Shown here: positions 21,463 to 34,539 of the stretch, one piece after another
How the letters are laid out: the number at the start of each line of letters is the position of its first letter
Position numbering within the stretch: position 1 is the first letter of the stretch
DNA from: Schistocephalus solidus
Taxonomy: Eukaryota; Platyhelminthes; Cestoda; Diphyllobothriidea; Diphyllobothriidae
Assembly: GCA_017591395.1 (NCBI GenBank)
Contig: WEDG01001078.1
Span: forward strand, 124,001-188,000
Direction: 5' to 3'
DNA length: 64,000 nucleotides
Made by a program: the position numbers and the translations under genes
The notes under the pieces: model-generated
Database searches by the model: none
The model's input: only the letters and a program-made list of their open reading frames with translations
What the model was told of the DNA's origin: nothing

Positions 21463-24400
21463 ATTGAAAATCAGGAACGCTGGATTTTACTGTTCCTTGA
21501 ATGTTTCGCAACATCCAAACATTACTTTATGGAAAGCTTCCTATTCTCAATTCCTATGTGCTTGCGTACGTTAAGCATTGAAATTTAAACAGGTTATGGG
21601 TTAGCTAGCAGAACTTCTTTTAGAGATGTACTTCCTCCGCTGGTTTAATTACAAAAAAATTCGGACAAAGGTAACCACTTGTAAAACAAAGTAAGTCTGT
21701 TTACTTTTGATACCCTGAATGATAAATATTTACAACTCAGTTAGGGATGTCTTTGCTACTTCAGGAAATGTTAACTGAACTTCTGTTGTGTTTTCAATTA
21801 TAAAGGATTATTTAGCTGGGGTTTTAAAACAAAATATGATGCTAAATAATTTCAGGGAAATAGGGTAAGGATAGGATTCGGGCATTTTATGAGCTTTGTT
21901 ACCAGCTGCAGGCAAATTTAAAATCATAAAAATCATAAAAAAATAAGCGAAAATTATTCCATTGGTTGTTGATGCCCTTATTAATTCAAATGTTGTGTAA
22001 AAAACATGGACAAAATATGCTTCTTTGCGCTGAGTTAGTTGTAAATCACTCCTTTTTAACCTTTTAAAATTTCCGATAATAAAATTCAAAGATTCTTTAA
22101 ACAGCATTTGTGCTGTAAATTTACAAATGCTGCGTATATAAATCGTTCAAAATCATTGCCTCTTTTTATGATTCATATATGTTTCTATCTTAAAAACGTA
22201 GAGAAATATATGAATTTCCTTAACAGGAAAATATATAACATATGATCTCCATACCATAAGACCAAATGTCATTGCCGGTACTAATTGAAAGTGTCTGAAA
22301 ATTGATAAGGTTTGCGAAACCCAATTATCCCCATGTTTGTATAAAGTTTAAAGAGACATTAGTTTATTTTAAGCAATTTCAATAATATTTAATGCGTGCC
22401 TTCTATAAGATTGGTGTGATCGTTTAAGAACAAAAACAATGGATATAAAGATTCGTACAACTACTCTGTCCCTTTTTCCTGCTTTGATTTTCTTTAGCAT
22501 CTGAAACAGAGCTCGGTCAAAAGGCAGCAGTCTGTGATGACTGACCTATTTCAAACCTCTGTTGTCTGGTAATTATAATTATAACCCAATGTAAAGAATA
22601 TATTCTTTTCAAAAATACATAATAGGATAAATGTTAATCTTTCTTGAAATAACCCACATAATATACAGTCAGCAGTTAGAGGAAAATGAATTAGGCGTCT
22701 AAAATGATTCCGGGTATAACCAGGCGCTACCGCACCTGGTTCATCCTCTTAATGCATTCCAAACCTTCATCAACTATAAATAAACCTGTGTGAGAAGAAT
22801 TGAATGTGACACACTATACAACGTAAAAAAGCTGCCACACTAGCACCACCCGAGTTACGATTACAACGACATTTCGAAATATGTGGAACTCAATGGGTTT
22901 TAGAACTATTAACTTGAGAAAATGCCGCTTACCAAGGATTTTAATACTGTTTAATTTATCCGAGTTTAACAGAGGTCCTGTCTAGCGTTGTCTATGGTAA
23001 GCTCAGTTGATCAAGAAAGTTTGTGTACAGACGGAAAGGAACTGCCGCAAAGACCCTTCAATAATTTTAAAATAAGGGAACTTTGATAACTAATTTTACA
23101 AATACCATCCATGCAAAATTGTTGCCTTTTAAAAATATTGTACAGGACTGCGGCGGTGGCCCTTCCCCTTCAATCATATCAACTAGAAAATCATTGTGTA
23201 AAGTCACCTGTCTGAGCTACATGCAGATGAAGGAAAATTTGGAGCTTTATTAAAAAATGCGTGTCCCATGGCACACAAGGAAAAAAAAGGTACTAAAGAA
23301 TCCATGAATTTATTTTCTTATCACCTTGAAAGCCGGCAGCCATCAAGTGCTGCATTGTTACCACGCTTTGCATATGTTGGCAGAATTTATGGTCTTACTG
23401 GCAAAGAGTAATCAAGGATTCCTCATCCACCGGCAGAGTAATGTTGATCTCATTACCCCTGTCATTCTGAATTTGCCTGTGATATCACATCAAGCCTGCC
23501 GGATGAGGCGTGAGAGATGATGGGTCAGTTGAATTTGGTATACATGTATCAGATAGAATAGTTCGCAAATGGCGCGCAAATATACTTTAACAGAGATAAA
23601 TGCTGAGTGTAATGGTTTGGTCATTTTATCGGAGGCGAAAAATATCAAAAGCGTAGGGGTCATCTTTTAAAGATAAAATACGCAAAAGGATTATAAAAAG
23701 TTCTGTTGACAAAAAAAGCGTTTAAATGGCTATTTTTTAGCCTACTTGGGGCCACCAGCGATCAGCAAAAACACTTCAACTGCACTTACCTCTCAGGTTA
23801 TATCAGTTGAAGTGTAAAAATGGCACGTCAGGTATATTTTCGTGCAAGACATAAAAAAATCTTTTTAGACGTGAGATTGAAGGTCCGCATCTTACAGCTT
23901 GAATGCATCAACAATTATAGTTTTAGTGTACCTGGTTGATAACTTTCAATAGGGTAAAATGTTGGTCTACTGCGACATGTATTCTCCCTAACCGGTTCGT
24001 AGTGTTGGTTCTTGTCTATTCAGATATCACCCTTAGATCTCAGGTGAAAAAGGAAAATAAAATTTCCGTATAGAAATAAAACATATCGGTGTATGCAAAT
24101 TCATGCCAACCAAAATATTTGTTGTGAAACAAAACGAACAAAAAACGAAGCTTTTATTTTAAAGCACAAAGTCACAGCTGAAAATATAGAGACCGGCCTG
24201 TAATTAGGTGCTGATAAACACATGGGATTTGAAAGCCATCATTTATGCAGTGCAAATATTGAAACAATTTAGTATTCTGAAATGCAACGAAAATGTTTGG
24301 GGAAGTTGTTTTATTAGGTAAAATTAATGGAAAACATTGATTGCAAGTTCATTCGTGCGGCCAGCTCTATTTGAAGGAGTAAATTTTAACAGGATTAGGC

Positions 24401-25740
24401 ATCACCAAATCAAATGATGAAGAGGAAATAATGGCGGACCCATCTTTTTTCGCAAATCCATGGTGTAGCAGCACTGGAAGGCAGTTAAGTTTTGTGGGGT
24501 TTATTGACATACCACAAACAATGAGACCTCAACTCAAGCGCATTATCTAGCAAATACAGTTTCATAAATTTGCAAATGTTTATTATTCCCAATGTGATGT
24601 AAATCTACGCAATCACATCAATTATAGGGCTGACTTTGAAAAAAAAGCACGAAACATAGGCCAAAGTGACGTTCTTAAAGATTTATACGGGACTTTCAAC
24701 CATAATTTGCTCAAATGTAGTTTCTTACATTCGTTATGGCATAGAAACTGCTCTAGTACTATTTTAATTAATCGCTGCAAGCAACATAGCATGCACACAG
24801 AGACCCTTTTCTATTTAAAACGCAAAATCTATATTTAACTAAATTGGGCTGAGGTAAAGAAATGCGTACTGCAACGTACCATTCGTACAGTAACGTACTG
24901 TAACGTACCGTAACTGCATCGATAGTTTGCGCATGACGGTGTTTAAAGTAACAGTGCGGTTGAGGACACTGTAAGCGTCGGCTGCATTAAAAGCTACCCC
25001 TGTGCTTGCTTTTTAAGCAAAAAAATATTGGGGAAGTGAAGTTGAACGAATGTGCTGTAAGCAGCAATATTTGTGACTGCTCAGATGTTTTGGCCTACTG
25101 GCTTCTAGAGACAAATTTCTCCATAAAGTATCCATTAAAAACGAATTGCTTAGCACGTGCTTTTTGCTTTCATTTCACGAACTTAGCATAAAAAAATAGT
25201 TTGTGTCATAACACATATCACGCACCGTGTTAATCACCAGAGGCAGAAAACTGAAAATTTTAATAGCAATCAGATCTTGGTTGGAAAAAACATGAACATA
25301 AAAGTGCTTAGTTATTTATAATAATGGAAATCTAGGATTTTATGTAATAAGCCTGTTTAAGATAATATGAACAATTTTTCTCACCTCTTGCGCCCGTGTT
25401 GAGAGTGGAAAGTTTAAGTAGGGCTCCATTCCTATGTCTCGATAAGGTTGCACCGCAGTTGCGGTGGATCAAAGTGGGCGTAAATCTGACCCTTATCGCG
25501 CAACGAATTTGTGTGAGACCATCTATAGTGCCATACTTGAGAGGAGTGTGGTGAAAACGCCTAGAGGGAGGCATTCGCAACGCGTCACAGACTTCGTTCG
25601 TTAGCAGCACCAGCTGCCTGATAGACTTAGACAATCTACCGGTGCATGGGAGTGGAAAGCGAGAATAAGGTTGAAACTGAATAACCATCTGCACCAACCA
25701 CTCCCTCAATAAACTATATCTGACGGGCCTGAACCTGTCC
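21463..25740. other. AT-rich stretch without recognised genes
   Basis: Only short chance-like open frames were found. At 24,865-24,916 there is a small imperfect tandem array of AACGTAC(T/C)GT. A minus-strand frame of 125 codons (25,332-25,709) lies in GC-richer DNA next to a family A fragment and could not be assigned. Confidence 0.4.
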
Positions 25741-25744
25741 TGGC

Positions 25745-25880
25745 GCGCTAGCTGTCTTGACCTTAAAGACTGCCAACTGACGGAGTAACTCAGTTGTTCT
25801 TACGCTTGACAGTCAAGTTGAAACGGTTCCTTGTTGTGACACTCTCACGTAGGCGAGTTGTAGGCCGATAACATGAAAGT
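25745..25880 (+). repeat. Family A fragment, copy E
   Basis: The segment CTTGACCTTAAAGACTGCC, then AACTGACGGAGTAACTCAG and TGACACTCTCACGTAGGCGAG, follows the order of the middle part of copy A (GGTTGCCAACTGACGGGATC). The phrase CACTCTCACGTA(G/T) recurs at about 26,930. Similarity is limited to this short stretch. Confidence 0.4.
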
Positions 25881-26049
25881 CTGATATATGAGCGAAGGAG
25901 AAGTCTGTCCGATTCCTGGAACCATTTGTTAATTATTCTGAGTGCTTCCTTTTCTGCAAATGTCCACCGTCAGAAAATAGCAGCACTACAAACGTCTGCA
26001 GAAATATGGGAAAAACATTATTCAATCAATCATTAATTAATTACTGATA

Positions 26050-27000
26050 CAAGTCTGGAGGTGACTGCACAGGGCTCCATACGTCAGTGCCAAATCGATA
26101 AATCAATTGACCGAGGTCTTATCCACGGACTAGGCTTCAATAAATTCTCGGCTCACATTGTTTCCGTCGTGGACGGTTATCTTGAGGGCTACAAAAAGGA
26201 AATCATGGCCCGTTTCGTAGGTGTGCGACGCAACCTGCGGTTATTTGTCACCCTGTCGCACAGTGAACTTCATATTCATTAATGCGTGATCCAATCATGC
26301 GTTCAGTGTGACCTGTTTAGTTACAACATGGGGTGCGATTAACTTTCCCAGATTGCTCTTTGGGGTTTAGTCTGTGTTTGATTTTCCTCACCCTGCTGCG
26401 CATAGTAGCTTTGGGCCGGTGTGCAATGCCAACACGTATTCCGGTAACAATATGATCTGTGGCTTCTGAAAATCCTTAAAATATTACAGAGCCTGCCATA
26501 TCCTCCGGCACCAAATGTGTAGAAACCGGCTCATCAACGCCATCGGATGGCCATTCTGCGAAAATTGGTCGCGGGCCTCGCTTATTCCTTTCTCCGTTTG
26601 CCGCAATGAGTTTGAAGCGGCTTGAAGAGCGTTCTTACACAGATTTGCTTGTGAGCCACCGGGTGGTTGCTGTGAAAGCTGAGGAGTTGAATGGTGCTCG
26701 TTGGCTTCCTGTAACCCATCGTTTTAATTTTACCAATCAGCTTTCGCTTCTGGAGACATTATAGACAGGTAGCTGCTGTTCATTTTCGTCTTCCCAATGT
26801 GACTTTTATAGCCGGTAAGATTGCATTGAGCAAGTCATGGAAGTTTTTCAGCAGGGCTTTCATAACGATACCAAACGTGTCGTCAGGATTGTCATCGACT
26901 CGTGTTTTGAAATGGTTTTCTCCTAGTGCCACTCTCACGTATGTGAGCTGTGAACCGCATCAGTGAAATTCGGTTACATGTTTTTGGGACGACTTCGTGT
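26050..27000. other. GC-richer patch, unrecognised
   Basis: This patch has higher GC than its surroundings and contains a 73-codon plus-strand frame (26,061-26,282) with no recognised domain. It resembles old repeat DNA in texture. No family was assigned. Confidence 0.3.
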
Positions 27001-30000
27001 GTAACACGTATAGACTGCCTAAGTTCTTAACACATCATTTTGGTAAGAAAAGAAAGAGTTTTCAAGGTGCACATTAATTAGCTCCGGTCAGCCATAAACT
27101 TTTTGGGCCGGAAGAGAAGGTAAATAAGTAGTTTTGCTAGTAACGTGACCTTGTCAAGCGTCACCCTGGTGTAAAATGGGCGTCACCGGTCTACAGGTGT
27201 TCCAGTAATTGGAAACTACCTCTCACCAAGACCTACATTAAACCACTTAATAAATGTTTTTAGAGACAGCATATAAACATAGAATTTCGTCAAGCGTGAA
27301 CTATATCTCCAAAGACCGACTTTGGAGGGAGGAAACCACTTAAGTGGTAAGTCAAAATCGACACTACTTGGCTTGCTGCTTCAAACGCACTGAGTCCGCA
27401 AAAGGAAGACCTTATCCTTCATCTACAGGCTCAAATTAAGTTGTGACAGAGAAACCTGATAATAATTAAAAATCAGAAAGTACCAGAGTCAAGCGAAGAT
27501 ACTTGTAAAAACTACAACTTACGTTTGACGATGTAAGCCGCGTATGCCTGATCACCATTATCCCTGTTTTGCGATAAATTTCATTGTTTTTCATGAAATT
27601 TAGATGTATAAATCTAACCCAGGCCTCAAATAACTATTTAGTCCTTAATGTTTGCTTTGAGTGAAACATGCATTTACGTGCTAAACTCCAAAATTGTAGA
27701 CACGTGTTATTCCTAACAAAACATAGTTAATGCAATATATTTGGCTTAGAAAAGTCAAATAACAGAAACTTACTCCAAATAATACACGATATTCACTCCA
27801 GTCCCAAAATCCATTAAGTTGTTATACTTGAAGCTGCAAATAATAAATAAATACACTTCTGTCAATTTTTTTTCAACATGCATAAACATGTTTTTCAAAA
27901 CTGGCGCTCTGAGAAAATGGCTTACTCTACTTATTACAGTAGAATGCCTAATTAGGATTTAATTATCATTCTCGGCGATTATTTTATGAAAACGTTCGTT
28001 ATCAAGCGCGAGGTTCGTTGATATCCTTCGTAAGCAGCAAATATCGCCACCAATATAATAGAGATTGTCTTGCCGTTAATTGCAGAATCCTAACTATATT
28101 CATCTCCCAACCTTAACGCTAACCTTAACACTGAATTTAACACCAAACTCAATGTCACCGGAATTTATCAGATAGCCATCATTTTTTTGAGGTTTAATTT
28201 TCTTATCCTATGATTTTACTTATTAAGCTCAATTATACCTTTTATATTTGATTGTATTTAACTTTGCTTATGCCATCGGTATTGGTAAGTTTCAGATTTT
28301 GCCGTTATGTGTGATGTTCTGTTTGTCATCAAACGTTGTTTCAACGGTTTAAAAAAGCTTCTTCTGAACGAGAGTTTGAAAAAGAAAAAAAATATTAAGA
28401 TTTATTTGCTGACCTAGATCTACACTGTATCACTGAGGTTTTGACATTAATTTTCGCTGCTTTTCACTCTATTATCAATAGTGAATTTATTATGTCATGC
28501 ACAATTTCAAGGAAAATTAATGCATGATCTTGGACTCAATCATTTGGAACCGACCTTCTCAGACTCGGTTCGGAAAGCGATATAAAGAACTGAGCTCACA
28601 TTCATTAGCTTCCATGGAACAATCGAGTAATATTAACAAAATGTTAACAGGCAGTTATTAGCAAACACCTACGTAGTTTTTTTATGTCAAACGCGTCAAA
28701 AACGTTTGGTGAAGCTGGGTCTTACAGTTAGTGCCTTCGCTATCAACAAGGTTAATAGTTGCGTAGTAGTAAGGTTATTGTGCTTGAGAGGTAAACGTTA
28801 TTGTAAGGAGATCAGTCTCTCACGTTGACTAATACATATGAAAGCACAAACTGAGATATAAAATCCCAAAGATCAGGTTCTTTACAGGGTGGCATCCAAC
28901 CTACCAAAAGACTTGATTTTCACATGCTGTTGTTGTTTAAATCTACCGGTTCAATCCTAAATACTTTCTATTGACTACTGAATCTAGAATCTAGAAAGCA
29001 CGAAACGGCTTTTGTGTTATTTGTGAACTCAAAAATTATCTGAAACAAAAAATAAATCACTGACACCAAAAACTATTTAATCAAATGAAAATGTGTCAAT
29101 AAATGCATTTTTCAACTTTGAGATAGGCATACCTTAAGCAGCTTTTGTCGCTTTAGTAGGGATTGCCATATATATGTCTTTCGTAAATTCCTTTTGTATT
29201 ACTTACGGAGGTCGGAGCCCGTATTTAATTTCAAGTCGTCATTAAATTTTCTCTTATGCGTGTTATATAAATGTTGGTTGCAAACGTTTGTGAGTAATTG
29301 TATTTGGTACATGACAATTAATTTGCAGTTGCCTGTCAAAATAACACGGCAGCAAACTGTCTAACAAAATGTCCGGCATATTGTGGCTATTTATAACGAA
29401 AGCATGAAATAAAGAGGGTATGGACTGCATGGAATGAAACGTGTCAGAATAAATGCTGTTTAAGCTAAATAGGTGAAAAACTGTTAAATTAGATATAAAT
29501 GGAAATAAAAGTAAAATTAAGTATAATAGGCAAGTACAAATTACTTCAATCCTCGACCGTACCTTTCTGTTCACTAATCAACGTGTTGTATTTACTTAAA
29601 ATACATTCCCATCAACATAAATTCTGAAATTTAACACTTATTTGACATCCTATAGTAAATTAGGAAGCGATCCAATCTATGAGGACAAAAACGTGTTCAT
29701 AAGTCCTGGATACTACCCTTGCAAAATGTTCGGCAATGAAATATATATAAAACATGCCGAGAGCAACTGTTATCTGTATACGCACCCTAAACCCTAAATC
29801 ATTTTCTGACTTTTAATATTATTTGGCAACATGTCCCTGCACAGATACATTAAGTATCTCTAAATACAGCGCTGAGATCTGTCAGAATTAATTTCCTTCT
29901 GAAATATCTGGTAAATTTGATGTGAAGTTGTACAAAGGAACATCACGATAAATGAACGTGAAGATCATTTTAACTGTTATTGCATCGATTCTAATTGTGA

Positions 30001-30740
30001 CAGCTGAATAAAACAAAAGGTGTTTACAAGCACCCTGCATTTATTTATGCGGAAGATTTTTGTAACTATGGGCACTCGGCTATTGCTTCAGTACGATGAT
30101 TCAGTTTTCTTGGTAGGCTAAAGCTAATACTGATAGCTTATGTTGAAATGGGTGCGCAACTAATTTCTAAGATGGGAAAACCATCAAAATTCTAATCATT
30201 ATCACCTCGTTTTGCATAAATTAACGTAAGAAAGATTATCTTCTTAGTCATGGTCATCTTTTAGATATTGTAATAAAACCTTATGTGCCAAGTCAAATCG
30301 CTTAATGTTTTGGAGTTTTCTTAGGTAGAATAGAGAGAAAAATTTTAATTTTGGCATTTTGCCACTGCAGTGAGACAAGTGTTGATAAAATGTTTAATTG
30401 AAAGTTCTCAAGTCATCTAAAACAGTCAAGATTTAGTTGCATACATTACCGCAGCTACACGAACAGAAGCAAGTACCGAAATCTGGTATTTTATCAGATT
30501 ATACAGTTAACTTAGCTACTTGATAAATCATCTTGTCCTCTGCTGGACAATGAAATGCGTACACCGTAATAGTTTTGGAAACTGCTTCAAGCGAGCAATA
30601 AGCAAAGTTGAATTGCCCACCATTAAACATAGAGTGCACTTTCGGTTTACTTTCGAATTTAACGGCGAAAATGAACGATCCATTAGGCGTCTTTAACTCA
30701 CGGTTCCGTTGAGCAGTGTAGATTTAATAAATATTTTGGT
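27001..30740. other. AT-rich stretch, nothing recognised
   Basis: Both strands lack recognisable coding or RNA features. Two CCCTAAA units at about 29,784 are too few to be telomeric. Confidence 0.4.
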
Positions 30741-30768
30741 GTTATCTCTTTTCTAAGGGTGCTAAAGC

Positions 30769-31775
30769 ATGTCAGCCTACGGCCATTCTGCGTTCGTAGA
30801 GTTTTGCAGACGAATCTTTCGTAAGAAAATCTGGTGCCTACAATATACGGCATCAAACAATTTCGTATCGGTTGAAAGAAAGGTAGTTTTGTCCGCTGCG
30901 TTGCCCAATATGCTTAACAACCTTTTCAGGGAACAGTGTTGGGTTCCAGCCTGGCAATATGCCCAAGTTTGCATGGACGGTTGCCCTGGGTGTGACTCAA
31001 AAAGCGGTAGAAACCACTGTTCAGATGGGCTAACAAGCATTGCGTAAGCACATTTTTCAACCTTCGAGTTTCAACAAAACCCCGCAAAAGGATGGTTATA
31101 TCCTCATTGATTGGCCAAAGCCGGGAAAAGTTCATGTGCTTGCACTTTTACTGCCACTTGTCTGATAAGAATACTGGCTGCAACTATTTTATGAGCTGCG
31201 TGAAGATCCCTTACCTCAATGGAGTTCGTCAATGTCAGTTGAAGCTGCCATCTGATTTGCCAGCACACAAATTATCAACTAATCCATAACAACAGTATTC
31301 TCAAAAAATCCTATTCTGCACGGTAAGCTTAAGGATAAGTTGACACAAAAGCCATCTCTCTTTGAATTCATTTGCTTGTTTATTTCTGTGATTCAGGTAA
31401 CATTGGACGCAAGAGTAAATGTTGTTACGGAATGATACAGCGACATCCTCCAGTGCAGTTAAGAAAGGATAAAAGAAGGACCAAAAGCAACGCCATCTAC
31501 GCAGGAACCTGATTTCAGGCATTGTGTGGAGCAAGTTAAATCTGATGCCTTATTTAATCGGTTGAAGCATATTACTCTAAAATCAGTAGAAACTCTTCTA
31601 CCGGGAAATAACAGACACATTTTGTAAGACAGGTTGGCTTTGCATGCACGGAAGGACTTCATTAAGATATCGCATTGGCCTTGTCCCAATCAGATGATAA
31701 TGGCTTTCCTTAAATATGCGCTGCCTTCCTCTACAGATGTCTACAAAACTATCGATGAACGTACTCAGTGACCTT
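30769..31775 (+). pseudogene. Unspliced, broken coding-like block, unrecognised gene
   Basis: Several plus-strand stretches read like protein and follow one another with only single stops or frame changes. One runs 30,889-31,165 with one internal stop and contains NMPKFAWTVALGVTQKAVET and DGYILIDWPKPGKVHVLAL. A second covers 31,171-31,250 (about 27 codons) and contains YELREDPLPQWSS. A third, about 31,466-31,766, has one internal stop and contains FRHCVEQVKSDALFNRLKH and LHARKDFIKISHWPCPNQMI. No intron-like interruptions were seen. I do not recognise the protein. A processed pseudogene or the coding part of an unidentified retroelement are the best explanations. Confidence 0.4.
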
Positions 31776-31779
31776 AATG

Positions 31780-34370
31780 CTGCGGAAACCTGGTGTTAAT
31801 TGAGCCACAGATAACTCTGTTTATAACTTTCTGTAGTTTAATAACTTGCCTTACCAAAAATAATTAAAGGATACTTAGTTGCTTAAAATAACTTGATACT
31901 AAACTGGTGCTCATTCAGGTTGAATTCCCACAATAGTCATTGCAGATACTTTAGTGCGCTTTAAATCCAATCGTATGAAATAAAAGTAACATCTGCAAGT
32001 AATTTCATAGACCAATTACCCGCCGAAAGTTTCTCAAGTGAAATAGGAAGTTCACGCAAGTATCGCAAAAAAAGTTCAAAAGTTTAATAGATTTCAAGGG
32101 CAATTGTTTCAAAACAACACGCTGTGAAGTTTGCAGTGTACCTTGGTGTCAAGGTAGATAGATAGTAAACAAGGCAATTTCGAAATGTCCGGTCAAGCAC
32201 ATATGCCAGACTGATAACACAGTTCATTTTTTTCAATGATGTTCACTCAAATATGATATAAAACAATGAGTATTTAAGTTCATTTGTGATAAGTGCATGT
32301 TTTTATACTTTAAATAATTGATAAATGCAATACCTTCAAGGACGTCAAAAAAAGAAAATAAGAGTTCGTGATCGCCATTAGTACACCTTTCCCTCAAAAT
32401 TCTTTGATCAGAATACGGACATCTGCAAACAAATTGTTTCTAACTTACATGTTCACTTACTGCCTTATTTGAATATTTCTTACACTCGGATGGCTGAACC
32501 TGACTTGCACGCATAAACCTAAATATTAACGCATAAAAATTTTAGTTGAAACAAACTTCCGTTTACTTATAAATTAGCACCTGTTTTAGCTATTACCTTT
32601 CTTACTCCCGTCCTATATATGACATTAATTTCATTAATTTAAGCTGCATTATGAATCCTTGGTTTAGTATATTAAATGGACATACTAAGATGGATTTTCT
32701 TTGTCTAATTCCGTGTTTGTAAAATTGCATAAGAAAAAAAAATTTTTCTTAATGTTTAGCTTACGTTTACTGCTTAATAAAGTTTTCGTATTTTAATTTT
32801 TAATTGTGGTAACGTTTCTCAGATGTGTAGGGTTATAATGATGCCAAAATGATGCTTAATTAAACTAACATCAGTGCCTCGTTCCTTTTAACTGATAAGC
32901 ATTTATGCCTCCTACATAATTTGTCGAAGTAGTCTTGTTCAATTACGTTTATTATTATTTTCTTTTCAATTCATTGTGGTTCAATATATGTAGCACAAAT
33001 AATAGTAACTGGTACCTAATAAAGTAGATTACAGAAATAATACTTGCATATGACCAATTAGTAAAACTGAAAAATTCTGTCTTTGAATAAATATTACAGG
33101 TTTCCCTCAGAAGAGGTCGGACTATGGAGTGCATATGATGGACGGGTTTTTGCTTACGAATGGGCACATGAACACAATAGGAAACGTGAAAGCGGTGAAT
33201 TAAATATAAATTACTTTAAATTTAAAAATAAGCAGTTCGTTTTTATCTAAAATTGTTGCAATTTACATAATTGAACTTGAAAATAAGGAACACTTCTTGC
33301 TGGAGTTTTCAGCTGCAAAATCAAGTATTTTGGAAAATCACGTAGAGTTCGTATGTTAAATTACATTAAATTTTGGAATAAGTAAGTGACTTTGTTAGCT
33401 TGCTGTTCTCTTAAATACACTAAAGCATCTTCAATTAGTGGTGTGCGTATCTTTCACTGTTTTAAACATGCACAGTGTGTTTAATTTTTCGATTTAAATA
33501 ATGGGTAACTTTACTGGTAGATCGTAGAAATCTTTCACGTATTGCATAGGTAAACATATTTTTGTGCTCTCGAAATCCTGCCTGTTGAATTTTATCATCC
33601 GAATCAATCACAATAAGTATAACCTTTTAAGGAAATCACCTAACTGTTGGTGTTCCTTACAGTTGAACATCATGGTTTTTATAGGCCTTCAATTAAATAT
33701 ATTACGTACTTGCATTATTAAACATGTTATATAGAAACCAGTATGTTCTTATTATTCCGCACTCGATAAATTCACTTCGTATAATTAACAACACAACTAC
33801 TCCCATTTAGAAACTGTCAAATCTCTGAGATATTTAAGAGTTTTATTAAGGCCCTATCAGAAGTGTAAACTACTTGGGTACAATGACTGACATTGTCAGC
33901 GATTAGAAACTATGCATTTTGTGATAACATACCCTGATACCATTTGCAAATAAAATGAATAGTTTTTGTAGGCCAAGTGAGGGACAAAATGCTTTAAGTT
34001 CAATTCGCAGCATACAAATGCCTAAGTAATGCAATGCAGCCGTTTTATCTAGCCTGGTACGATATTAAAATATTGCCTAATAAAGAAGAATTTGTGCTAC
34101 GAGAGCGTAAATCGAATTTTGATATTTTGTTCCCTCTTTAGCACCCTCTTTAAATGTTGTTACGAGAAAGTTTTATAATGAAGCAGTGCACAGGAAAGAA
34201 GTGGCGTGATGATATCTCACATGACATGGTTTTTTGTAGAAGAAAAAGTTGGCCGCAAGTGCACTGGGCGGTGACATTAACGAACAAGAAATTCCAGGGA
34301 CAGGTTACGCTGGGATGTCGGTTCGATTAGTGAGAACAGGAAACTAATTCTTCCATTCTTGAGGTTTTGC
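31780..34370. other. AT-rich stretch, nothing recognised
   Basis: No feature could be supported on either strand. Confidence 0.4.
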
Positions 34371-34372
34371 AG

Positions 34373-34538
34373 GAAAGTTTCGCAGTAAGCTCACACTGTG
34401 AAATTGTCGTCTTATTTTATCTCTGGAGCAGCAAATTGCTATTTGAAGAAGAAACAAAGCTATCTGGTGGATATCTAAATACTCTAGTCGACTGGTGCAA
34501 TCACTGCCGGGAAAACTGCCCGGAAATAAATTCTTTCA
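34373..34538 (+). CDS. Possible internal exon, unrecognised product
   Basis: A 166-base open stretch is preceded by a pyrimidine-rich acceptor (TTCTTCCATTC...TTTTGCAG ending at 34,372) and followed by a donor GTAAGG at 34,539. It translates to about 55 residues that include LLFEEETKLSGGY and LVDWCNHCRENC. There is no known domain, and chance co-occurrence of splice-like signals is possible in AT-rich DNA. Confidence 0.25.
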
Positions 34539-34539
34539 G

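Noticed and set aside
29784..29799. CCCTAAACCCTAAA telomere-like repeat
   Set aside because: Only two units, and of plant-type rather than the TTAGGG type expected in flatworms; best read as chance.
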